Shown: piece by piece, positions 25,352-33,076 of the stretch
How the letters are laid out: each line of letters begins with the position of its first letter
Numbering within the stretch: position 1 is the first letter of the stretch
Source of the DNA: Gemmatimonadota bacterium
GTDB taxonomy: Bacteria; Gemmatimonadota; Gemmatimonadetes; Palauibacterales; Palauibacteraceae
Direction of reading: 5' to 3'
Assembly: GCA_023554245.1 (NCBI GenBank)
Contig: JAMJQL010000070.1
Coordinates: 1 to 47,312 of the forward strand
Length of the DNA: 47,312 nucleotides
The notes under the pieces: generated by a model
What the model was told of the DNA's origin: nothing
The model's input: only the letters and a program-made list of their open reading frames with translations
The model's database searches: none
Made by a program: the position numbers and the translations under genes

Positions 25352-26002
25352 TTGCATTACGCCACGAAGACCGGCGCGGCACTCGTATGCGCGCTCCTGC
25401 TGGCGATTCCGGGAACGGCATCGGCGCAGGTGGAAGGCACGTTTTCCGTCGAGGCCCGCGGCGGAGCGGTGTTTCCGGTCGACATCATGGCCGACCTGTA
25501 CGAGTGGAGCGGAACAGCCGGCGGAACGCTCGCCTGGCACTTCCACCCGAACTTCGCGATCCGCGGCGACGTGGACTGGATGCATCTGCGTGCCGGCGAG
25601 AACGAGTCCAGCCTGAATGGCGGGATCGGCTCTCCACCTGCGGATCTCCTGTTCTTCGGGGGTGGAATCGAGGTCAACTTCAGCCGGCCCAAGTTCCAGG
25701 ACGTGCCGCTGACGTTCCTGGTGAACCTCGGAGCCGGTGTCACCCAGTGGTCGGTGGACAGCGACTGGCTGCCGACACACCCGGCCTCGAGCTTCGACGG
25801 CACCTATCTGACGTTCCGGGGCGGCGGGCAGATCGGCTGGCAGTTCTCGCCGTTGATCAATGCATTCGTCTCGACCCAGGTGTTCCTCATTCTCCCGGAC
25901 GAGACCGACACGGCCGTATTCGTCGATCCGGCGGCCGGCATCGAGACGTTCCAGTCGGCATGGGTGATTCCGGTCACCGCGGGAATCCGCCTGACTTTCT
26001 GA
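25352..26002 (+). CDS. Outer-membrane beta-barrel protein
   Basis: A 216-residue secreted protein. The signal peptide (GAALVCALLLAIPGTASAQ) is followed by alternating amphipathic strands separated by turns, ending VTAGIRLTF with the terminal Phe of BAM substrates. It resembles the OmpA/OprF-like eight-strand porin group (outer membrane protein beta-barrel domain). The start is TTG at 25352 with a very strong AAGGAGGGA five bases upstream. The function is not determined by sequence. The 196 bases before it contain nothing I can name. Confidence 0.75.
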   Translation: MHYATKTGAALVCALLLAIPGTASAQVEGTFSVEARGGAVFPVDIMADLYEWSGTAGGTLAWHFHPNFAIRGDVDWMHLRAGENESSLNGGIGSPPADLLFFGGGIEVNFSRPKFQDVPLTFLVNLGAGVTQWSVDSDWLPTHPASSFDGTYLTFRGGGQIGWQFSPLINAFVSTQVFLILPDETDTAVFVDPAAGIETFQSAWVIPVTAGIRLTF

Positions 26003-26045
26003 GTCCGGACTCATCCCGGGCGATTCTTTCAGCGGTGGCCTCGCG

Positions 26046-26825
26046 ATGACGGGGCCGCCGCCTGCCGCTTCCGGTCGGACTCTGCTCGTCGCCCTGGCGC
26101 ATCCCGACGATGAAGTAGGTACGGTCGCCGCCATCGCCAGTCAGATCGCGCGGGGTGACAGGGTCGTTCTGGTCTGGTTGACGCGCGGCGAAGCTACCGA
26201 CGCCTACGGGCGCATCGATCCTGGCGAAGTGGCCGCGCGACGCGACGCCATGGCCGCTCGGGTAGGGAGGTTGCTCGGAGTCGAGACGCGATTTCTCGAC
26301 TTCACCGACACCGGCGTGATCGCGACCCGGGACGCCTCCCTTTCGATGGCCCGCCTGATCGCCGAGATCAAGCCCGATGGGGTGCTGACCTGGGGTGATG
26401 CCTGGGTGCGCGGCATGCGGCATCCGGACCACCAGGCCACGGGACGAATCGTGCGGGATGCGATAACCCTCGCCCGGATTCGAAGCTGTGTGGAGCCGCT
26501 GGAGCCGCACCGGGAACCTGCCCCGATCTGGACCTACAGGGGCCTTCACTCCCCCTTGCCCGCCGCGGCCATCGACGCCGAACCGTACCTGGACCTCATC
26601 TTCGGAGTGGCCGACATCTACCACCAGGAGCTGCAGTTTCCCGATCGGGGCTGGTTGGAGGAGCGCCTGCGGCGGATTGGCGAGCGCTGGGGCTGCCGCT
26701 GGGCCGAGGAATTCGATGCGTGGGAGACGGAAGGTGGGCTCGTCCAATCGCTTCTCCCCGCTGATCCAGCCGGTCTCGGCCCCCATCCAGAGCGCGCCGC
26801 GACAGAATCGCCAAACTCCGATTGA
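26046..26825 (+). CDS. PIG-L family deacetylase
   Basis: A 259-residue LmbE/PIG-L-type zinc-dependent N-deacetylase. The metal and catalytic motif AHPDDE (residues 18-23) and the distal zinc histidine in MRHPDHQATG are both present, in a Rossmann-like N-terminal strand order. Family members deacetylate GlcNAc-linked lipids, mycothiol or bacillithiol precursors. No thiol-biosynthesis partner is in view, so the substrate is open. ATG at 26046 has no strong ribosome site. Confidence 0.88.
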   Translation: MTGPPPAASGRTLLVALAHPDDEVGTVAAIASQIARGDRVVLVWLTRGEATDAYGRIDPGEVAARRDAMAARVGRLLGVETRFLDFTDTGVIATRDASLSMARLIAEIKPDGVLTWGDAWVRGMRHPDHQATGRIVRDAITLARIRSCVEPLEPHREPAPIWTYRGLHSPLPAAAIDAEPYLDLIFGVADIYHQELQFPDRGWLEERLRRIGERWGCRWAEEFDAWETEGGLVQSLLPADPAGLGPHPERAATESPNSD

Positions 26826-26932
26826 ATGCCGGGTCGCGCCCGTCTGGTGCATCGACTCTGCTGCGCCTAGGATTCCGCTGTATCGAAGATCGCCCGGAGA
26901 GGCCCGGGATTCCGGAAATTCGAGGAGTCACG

Positions 26933-27586
26933 ATGATGATCTTTTCACGCAGCAGCCTGCTTGTCTGTGGCGCCACCCTGGCGTTCGGCGCGTCGCCCGT
27001 GCTGGCCCAGGAGTCGGCCGAGCAGGACGGCGGAATGGCAGGCATGCATCAGCGTCACGGTCAGGCCGAGGGACGGATGCAGGGCGGCGGGATGAGCGGC
27101 GGACCCATGCTCAGTGGAATCTCGGCGGACGAGAAGGAGGCGCTGCTCCAGGGCAAGGGACTCGGGGCCGGGATGATCGCGATGTCGAATGGCTATCCGG
27201 GGCCGAAACACGTACTCGAGATGGGTGACGAGCTCGGACTCACGGCCGAACAGAAGGAAGAGATCGGAACTCTGTTCGCGGAGCGAAAGGCCAGCTTCGT
27301 CGAAATGGGCCGCGAGCTCGTAGACAAGGACGCGGAGCTGACGGCGATGTTCGCATCAGGGTCTGTCGATACCGGGGACGTCGAGAAGCTGTCCCGGGAA
27401 ATCGGTCAGCTCCAGGGCGAGCTCCGCGCTGGACACCTGAACGCCCACGTGCTCACCTGGGAGGCGCTCACCGATGCGCAGCGCGAGAAGCTGGCTTCCA
27501 TGCGTGGCATGCACCACGGCGAGGGCGAGCGGATGCAGACGCGCCAGCACCAGCGCGGAGGCGCCGGGACGACTTCGGGTACCTGA
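26933..27586 (+). CDS. Spy/CpxP-like periplasmic protein, His/Met-rich
   Basis: A 217-residue periplasmic protein. The signal peptide ends SPVLAQ. The mature N-terminus is rich in Met, His and Gly (GGMAGMHQRHGQ, RMQGGGMSGG), and the C-terminus again (MRGMHHGEGERM, RQHQRGG). Two LTxxQ-type repeats characteristic of Spy/CpxP are present: LTAEQKEEI and LTDAQREKL. Helical, chaperone-like, with likely metal binding at both ends. The ATG at 26933 has GAGGAG six bases upstream. No CpxAR-like two-component genes are nearby. Confidence 0.75.
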   Translation: MMIFSRSSLLVCGATLAFGASPVLAQESAEQDGGMAGMHQRHGQAEGRMQGGGMSGGPMLSGISADEKEALLQGKGLGAGMIAMSNGYPGPKHVLEMGDELGLTAEQKEEIGTLFAERKASFVEMGRELVDKDAELTAMFASGSVDTGDVEKLSREIGQLQGELRAGHLNAHVLTWEALTDAQREKLASMRGMHHGEGERMQTRQHQRGGAGTTSGT

Positions 27587-27639
27587 CCGAAGGACAAATT
27601 CCGGCGCGCCTTCCCGACATGCCGGCGATCGAGCGGTAG

Positions 27640-28743
27640 TCAGGCGGCCGCGGAGCCTTCGACCTCCGCGGCCAGGGCTTCGGTCACGAGGGATGCATCC
27701 AGCCGGTCGAGGTCGAATACCTGGCCTTCATCACGACTCCTTCGATCCAACCAGGATGTCACGATCAGGCTCGGCGTGAGGTCCGCCGGCGCGAATACGC
27801 TCTCGGCGCGCAGTTCCGCGAGACGTACATCGTAGCACACGCGGCACACCTCCTCCCGCCAGTCTGCATCGCTCCAGTGGATTCGAGTACGCGGAAGTAC
27901 CCGGCCTCGGGCCATGGGCAGCAGGAGCCCGTCTCCGGGTTCCGCTCCGGGCAGCACGATCAGCAGTGACCTGTCGACATGAGGTCTCTCGAGCATCGCA
28001 CGGTACCCCTCGAGCTCGTGGAGCCAGTCGACACGGCGGTCCCAGGAGGTAGCGAGGTTCATGGCGCCCGCCTTCAACGCCGCGTCGCGCTGCGCGGAGC
28101 ATCGGGCAAGAGCGGTCTCCACGGCTTCGGACTCCGCGAGGCAGCGCATCGCCGCCCGGACCTGCCTGCGGTACGCGTCCACTCCGGCCAATCCGATACA
28201 GGGAGCGCTGCATAGATCGATGCCGTGCTGGAGACAGGGAGACGCTTCCTCGTCGGGACGAATCGCGCCCGTACAGCTTCGCAGGCGGAATATCTTCTCT
28301 ACGAGCCTGGCCGCCTCCGTGGGACCGCGTCGGCCCCGGAACGGACCGAGGTACTGGGCGCGGGAGCGACGGCGTGCCCCCGTGATGCGAAGGCGCGGGA
28401 AGGGCTGCCCCCAGTCCACCTCGATGTACCATCCGCGCGAACGGTTCTTCAGCGCGCGATTGAACGCGGGACGGTTTCGTTCGATTCGTTCAGCTTCCTC
28501 CAGGAGCGCTTCGAGATCGGTTCCCGTTCTGTGGATCGTCACCTTGCGCGCGAGTCGCACCATCATCGCCATTCGTTCGTCAGATGGCCCGCCCCCGTAA
28601 AAATAGCCTCGCACGCGTCGCCGAAGGTTGACGCTCTTGCCCACGTAGATCGGGGTTCCGATCTCGTCCTCGAACTGGTAGACACCCGGTGCGGGCGGCA
28701 GATTCGCGGGTACCCAGTTGGGCACGGGAGTCGATCTCGCCAT
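27640..28743 (-). CDS. GIY-YIG nuclease, UvrC/Cho-like
   Basis: A 367-residue protein. Residues ~15-95 are a GIY-YIG domain (PGVYQFEDEIGTPIYVGKSVNLRRRVRGYF, with E in LLEEAERIERNRPAFN). Residues ~150-210 carry the Cys-containing UvrC-type segment (LRSC, PCLQHGIDLCSAPCIG). The C-terminal RNase H-like and helix-hairpin-helix parts of full UvrC are missing, which is the plan of Cho (UvrC homologue). It may cut 3' of lesions in UvrAB-dependent repair, but the remaining ~170 residues are not recognised. It diverges from the M20 peptidase. Confidence 0.8.
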   Translation of the reverse strand: MARSTPVPNWVPANLPPAPGVYQFEDEIGTPIYVGKSVNLRRRVRGYFYGGGPSDERMAMMVRLARKVTIHRTGTDLEALLEEAERIERNRPAFNRALKNRSRGWYIEVDWGQPFPRLRITGARRRSRAQYLGPFRGRRGPTEAARLVEKIFRLRSCTGAIRPDEEASPCLQHGIDLCSAPCIGLAGVDAYRRQVRAAMRCLAESEAVETALARCSAQRDAALKAGAMNLATSWDRRVDWLHELEGYRAMLERPHVDRSLLIVLPGAEPGDGLLLPMARGRVLPRTRIHWSDADWREEVCRVCYDVRLAELRAESVFAPADLTPSLIVTSWLDRRSRDEGQVFDLDRLDASLVTEALAAEVEGSAAA

Positions 28744-28947
28744 CGGCCGAACTGCGATTCTCCTCGGTAGTTTCGGGTTTCATTCGGTTGAACGGAGGGT
28801 AGTCCGGGGCCGGAAGGATCGCAACCAGCAGCCGGTCAGCCTGATTCGCTGGGGATCGCGCGGAGCGCTCCGCGTCCCCGGAATTCGGAACCTGAACGAC
28901 CGTTGCAGGGTTCGAATCGCGAGTCCCGAACTGCACCCGGAGGGTGA

Positions 28948-30405
28948 ATGAGTCGAAGGCCGCTCGCGCTGATGCTGCCGATCGCAGCGCTCGTTTCGCT
29001 CGCATGCGCCTCCACCCCGGCTCCGGATGTGGCCGGCGGGGGAGCTTCGTCGCCCGCACCAGCGGTCATCGAGCGGGCCGTTCCTCCGGCGGGTCAGGAG
29101 ACGGTGGGTGTCGGCCGCGTCCCCGCAGGCGGACATGGATCGACCGCCGAGACTGAGTCCGGCCCCGTCGCACTGGAGCTGGAGATCACCGCGATGGTGG
29201 ACCGCCTCGCTCCGGCCGCGATCGATTTCCTCGAGACGATCGTCGAAGTCAACAGCGGGACCATGAACCCGGAGGGCGTGCGGGAAGTCGGACGCCTGTT
29301 CGAAACCGAGCTCGCAGCTCTGGGCATGCAGACCCGCTGGATCGAGATGCCCTCGGAAGTCAACCGGGCCGGCCACCTGTTCGCAGAGATCCGGGGTGGG
29401 GACGGACCCACCATTCTTCTCATTGGACATCTGGATACCGTCTTCGAGCCCGACAGTCCGTTTCAGGACTGGGAGCGGCTGGATACCGACCTCGCGCGAG
29501 GTCCCGGGGTGTCGGACATGAAGGGGGGAGATGCAGTCATCCTGCTGGCCCTCCAGGCGCTTCACTCGGCCGGTCGGCTCGACGACCTCAACGTCATCGT
29601 GGCGCTGCTCGGCGATGAGGAGGAGACCGGAACGCCGTTGACGATCAGCCGGCAGCACCTGGTCGAAGCTGCCCGCCGCAGCGATGCGGCGCTCGGTTTC
29701 GAAGGAGGGGTCGGAGGTCTGCAGTCCGCCACCGTCGCGCGGCGCGGCTTCACCGACTGGAGACTCACCGTGCGGGGAGAGCAGGGCCACTCTTCCGTCA
29801 TTTTCAACGATCGTTACGGTGCTGGTGCCGCGTTCGAGGCGGCCCGGATACTGACCGCGTTCTACGACCGGCTGCGGGGAGAAGACGATCTGACCTTCGG
29901 GGCAGGTATCCTGGTAGGCGGAACCAGCGTTGCCTACGACGGCGAGTCGAATCGTGGCTCTGCGTTCGGGAAGACGAACGTGATCCCGAGCGAGGCCGTA
30001 ATCGCGGGCGACCTGCGGACTCTCACGCACGATCAGCTTGCCCGGGCGAAGGAGAGCATGCGTCAGATCGTCTCGGAGAACCTGCCGCGCACGAGCGCGG
30101 AGATCGAATTCCGCGATTCCTATCCGCCGATGGCGCCGGAGCCGCGAAACCTGGAACTGCTGCAGGAGCTCGACCGCGTCAGCCGGGATCTCGGCATGGG
30201 ACCGATAACGCCTGTCGACCCCGGAAAGCGGGGCGCGGCCGACATCTCGTTCGCCGCCCAGTACACGGCGGCGCTCGGTGGACTCGGCGTGGTCGGGAAG
30301 GGAGCCCACACGCCGGAGGAGACCGTGGACCTCTCCTCCATTCCGGTGATGGCCAAGCGGGCGGCGATTCTCATTTCACGGCTGGGCGGCACGAACTCGG
30401 ACTGA
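28948..30405 (+). CDS. M20-family metallopeptidase (glutamate carboxypeptidase-like), secreted lipoprotein
   Basis: A 485-residue protein with a lipoprotein-type signal (LPIAALVSLAC) and a Pro/Gly/Ala-rich linker to about residue 65. The M20 metal ligands follow in order: GHLDTV, GVSDMKGG, DEEETG and the distal H in GKGAHTPEE. A dimerisation (lid) domain lies between. It resembles Pseudomonas carboxypeptidase G2-type enzymes, which remove C-terminal glutamate; the substrate here is inferred. ATG at 28948 follows GGAGGG. A 23-base hairpin follows the stop. Confidence 0.9.
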   Translation: MSRRPLALMLPIAALVSLACASTPAPDVAGGGASSPAPAVIERAVPPAGQETVGVGRVPAGGHGSTAETESGPVALELEITAMVDRLAPAAIDFLETIVEVNSGTMNPEGVREVGRLFETELAALGMQTRWIEMPSEVNRAGHLFAEIRGGDGPTILLIGHLDTVFEPDSPFQDWERLDTDLARGPGVSDMKGGDAVILLALQALHSAGRLDDLNVIVALLGDEEETGTPLTISRQHLVEAARRSDAALGFEGGVGGLQSATVARRGFTDWRLTVRGEQGHSSVIFNDRYGAGAAFEAARILTAFYDRLRGEDDLTFGAGILVGGTSVAYDGESNRGSAFGKTNVIPSEAVIAGDLRTLTHDQLARAKESMRQIVSENLPRTSAEIEFRDSYPPMAPEPRNLELLQELDRVSRDLGMGPITPVDPGKRGAADISFAAQYTAALGGLGVVGKGAHTPEETVDLSSIPVMAKRAAILISRLGGTNSD

Positions 30406-30420
30406 GCCCGCCCCGGGTGG

Positions 30421-30443
30421 GAGCGCCGTATACGGCGGCGCTC
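30421..30443. terminator. Hairpin between convergent genes
   Basis: GAGCGCCG (30421-30428) pairs with CGGCGCTC (30436-30443) across a seven-base loop; an alternative inner fold is the palindrome GCCGTATACGGC. It sits 16 bases after the M20 peptidase stop and touches the stop codon of the convergent beta-propeller gene. No U run is present. Probably a bidirectional terminator. Confidence 0.45.
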
Positions 30444-31731
30444 AGCCCTCCGGCAGTTCCCGGAGCTCGAGTACCACCACCCGCTGGACATCGAGTTCGT
30501 CTCGATCCAGCAGAGCTGCCCGTGAGCGACCGAAGAAGTGCGTCGGGAGGAGGGCTCCTTCGCGGATCTCGCCGACGGGTGCCCCGTCCGCTGCGAAGAC
30601 GTCGATGCGCATCGTCTCACCCGGTTTCTGCCCTGCCACTCCCACCCAGAGCCGGTCCGATCCATCTATCGCGAGACCCGTAATCCTCGGAATCCGCTCG
30701 GCAAAGGTCATCTTCTCGATGCGCTCGTCTATCGATTGTCGGACGAAGGGAGAGCTCGACTCTTCCGCCTGTTCGCGTGCGTCCTCTCTTGCCCGCTCGC
30801 GGTCCGCCTCCGTCGTCTCCCGCGCCGCCGGTTCCCGCCGGATTCGAAGCCGTTCGGTCCCGTCGGAATTCAGGATTCGAATCTCGTAGTCGGCCTCCTG
30901 CGCCACCGCGAAGCTGCCATCGGAAAACCGCTCCCAGTAGAATCCGGGGCTGAAGCTCCGCTGGACGAGCATCACAGCCAGCTGGTTGCCCGCCGTCAGC
31001 TCGATGCGATCGAAAGGTGGTGGCGGAGCGCTCCACAGGGTGTCGGCGATCGTGCCGTCCCTGCGGATGCGCAGGAGGGTTCGAGGCGGCGCCACCACCT
31101 CCTCGCCAGGCTGGAAGGAGAATACCATGGCGACGCCCACCACGCCGTCCCCTTCGACTGCCAGCTTACCCGCGAGTCCTGACGAGGCATCGCTGAGTGC
31201 GATCTCGTCGGGCTCAGAGTCCGGCTCGGGAGGGAACAGAGTGATGCGACGATTGCCTCGATCTACCACCCAGAGAGTATCGGCCGGTCCCAATCCGAGT
31301 CCGGAAGGGGTGTTGAATTCGCCCGGGCCTCCGCCTTCGCGGCCCCGGATCCCGGACGGTGAACCGGAGGGGTCGAATGCCAGGATGCGCTTGCCGGCTC
31401 CGTCCAGCAGGTACAGCCTTCCGGTCGCGTCTCCGGCGATGCCTCCGTTTCCGACCTCATCGAATGCGATCCCGGTTCCCTCGTTCACGAATCCGCCCAG
31501 GACGAGGACCGTATCCAGAGTCCACGGCAACTCGTCGAACGGAGACTCGGGCCACGTCTGACGGAGGACGCCCTCGACCGTATCGATTCGTGCCACCGGA
31601 CCTTGCGAAGAAACCGGGTCCGCCGAGTCCCCTCCGCACCCGACCGAAAGCAGGGGGAAAAGCACGGTCGGAATGAGGTTCCGGATCCACGGGCATTCCC
31701 CGCGGCGGCGTGTGGCTGCGCGTGCGCACAT
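30442..31731 (-). CDS. Lipoprotein with 6-bladed beta-propeller (NHL-like)
   Basis: A 429-residue secreted protein. The signal peptide ends LLSVGC, giving a lipid-modified Cys. NHL/TolB-like propeller motifs recur: GRLYLLDGAGKRILAFDPSG, TPSGLGLGPADTLWVVDRGNRRITLF and ITGLAIDGSDRLWVGV. A long charged helical stretch (EADRERAREDAREQAEESS) interrupts it. The ATG at 31731 has GAGGA about eight bases upstream; ATG 31845 would give a non-signal leader. The ligand is unknown. Confidence 0.8.
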   Translation of the reverse strand: MCARAATRRRGECPWIRNLIPTVLFPLLSVGCGGDSADPVSSQGPVARIDTVEGVLRQTWPESPFDELPWTLDTVLVLGGFVNEGTGIAFDEVGNGGIAGDATGRLYLLDGAGKRILAFDPSGSPSGIRGREGGGPGEFNTPSGLGLGPADTLWVVDRGNRRITLFPPEPDSEPDEIALSDASSGLAGKLAVEGDGVVGVAMVFSFQPGEEVVAPPRTLLRIRRDGTIADTLWSAPPPPFDRIELTAGNQLAVMLVQRSFSPGFYWERFSDGSFAVAQEADYEIRILNSDGTERLRIRREPAARETTEADRERAREDAREQAEESSSPFVRQSIDERIEKMTFAERIPRITGLAIDGSDRLWVGVAGQKPGETMRIDVFAADGAPVGEIREGALLPTHFFGRSRAALLDRDELDVQRVVVLELRELPEG

Positions 31732-31867
31732 GATCGAGTCCTCGGGCAGGGAGATGATCGCAGGTCGTGGGCCGGGAGCCCGCTCCGGCGCGCACGACTC
31801 GTTACGATCTCTAGGACACGCGGGAAGGCCGACGGGTTGGATCACGCGAAGGGGGCTTCACGCCTTC

Positions 31868-33076
31868 CTACGGGACGGAGGAGCTGTCAACGGCCTCTTC
31901 GGCGCGGGTCTCGTCCTCGGGATCTGATTCGCCGTCCAGCGCGATCTGACGGGGTTCCCACTGGCGGATCATCGACAGGAACGCATCCACGAATTCCGGG
32001 TCCATGGCTTCTCCCGATCGGGAGCGAATGAATTCGACGGCTCGATCGTGAGGCCACGGCGGTCGAAACGGTCTGCGGGTTCGAAGAGCGTCGTAAATAT
32101 CGCAGACCTGAATCAGGCGGCTCGCCGTGTGCGGCTGCCTCGGATAGGTCATCTCCGGATATCCTTCGCCCTGCCAGTCGAGGTGGTGTTCGTAGGCCAC
32201 GATGGCCGCCAGCTCCATGTGTCCGCTGGATGCCAGGAGGATGCGGGCCCCCTCGGTGGTGTGGGTCTGGATGAGCTTCCACTCGTCGGGCGTGAGCTTG
32301 CCCGGCTTGTTCAGAACCGAGAGAGGGATCTTCGTCTTACCCACGTCGTGCAAGAGGGCGGCCTCGCCGATCGCCCGTACGTCGACGGAGGCGAAGTTCA
32401 AGTACTCGGCGAGCCCCATCGAGAGCATCGAGACATTGATGGAGTGGGTGGTCGTGTACTGGTCCACCTGCTTCAGGTGGACGAGCGGGACCACCACGTC
32501 GCGCTCGGAGTGCATGGCGAGCGAGAGCAGCTTCACGACGGCAACGGCCTCGCTGGCCGGGACTTCTCCCGTCCGCATAACCTCTCCGTGTAGCCACCCG
32601 ATCGTCTCGGCTTCTTCACGGAGATTCACCTCCATCGTTGCGGTGGTCAGCGGTTCGGGATCCAAATCCGACAGTCCTTCGATCCCCACTTCGCCGAAGC
32701 GGATGCTCGACTGGCCGCTGACTTCCTGAACCGACGCACCTGCGTCCTCGAGGTTCAGACGTGCATGGATCTCTTCCAGAAACGCCTCGAGGTCGGACCG
32801 GCTTGTCCCCGGTGAAATCTCGAGCCGTTCGACACCCACGCCGGCGAGCCGCAAAGACCACTCCCATTGTCGGAGCTCGGCCATCACGCAGTTCTCGTAA
32901 ACGACATCTCCATCGAGGAAATTGAATACGGGAAAGGCGTTCTCTCGAAGCAGCATCGACATCTCTTCGAGGACCTGGTCCATCGCCTGGTCGCGTGATG
33001 GATGTCCGGCGCCGTAGAGCGACATGGCGGACAGACGCTTTCCGACGGCGTTCAGGAAGGCGGCGGCGCTGGTCAT
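31868..33076 (-). CDS. HD-GYP domain phosphodiesterase
   Basis: A 402-residue protein. Residues ~190-370 form an HD-GYP domain: THSINVSM, LLHDVGKTKIP, IQTHTTEGARIL, EHHLDWQGEGYP with the GYP, and DIYDALRTRRP. Such domains hydrolyse cyclic di-GMP. The N-terminal ~180 residues have FLNAVGKRLSAMSLYGAGHP and then FLDGDVVYEN, a sensor-like region shared in outline with the upstream gene product. The ATG at 33076 overlaps the upstream stop as ATGA. The visible metal residues suggest an active enzyme. Confidence 0.9.
   Translation of the reverse strand: MTSAAAFLNAVGKRLSAMSLYGAGHPSRDQAMDQVLEEMSMLLRENAFPVFNFLDGDVVYENCVMAELRQWEWSLRLAGVGVERLEISPGTSRSDLEAFLEEIHARLNLEDAGASVQEVSGQSSIRFGEVGIEGLSDLDPEPLTTATMEVNLREEAETIGWLHGEVMRTGEVPASEAVAVVKLLSLAMHSERDVVVPLVHLKQVDQYTTTHSINVSMLSMGLAEYLNFASVDVRAIGEAALLHDVGKTKIPLSVLNKPGKLTPDEWKLIQTHTTEGARILLASSGHMELAAIVAYEHHLDWQGEGYPEMTYPRQPHTASRLIQVCDIYDALRTRRPFRPPWPHDRAVEFIRSRSGEAMDPEFVDAFLSMIRQWEPRQIALDGESDPEDETRAEEAVDSSSVP

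Noticed and set aside
17461-28786. A 16-base exact match (GGGTTTCATTCGGTTG) at about 17464 and 28769
   Set aside because: One copy is inside the hisJ coding end and the other in an intergenic spacer. A single 16-mer coincidence in 47 kb is within chance expectation, and flanks do not match.
28880-28930. A tRNA T-loop-like GGGTTCGAATC
   Set aside because: The five-base T-stem does not pair and no acceptor, D or anticodon arms are found around it.
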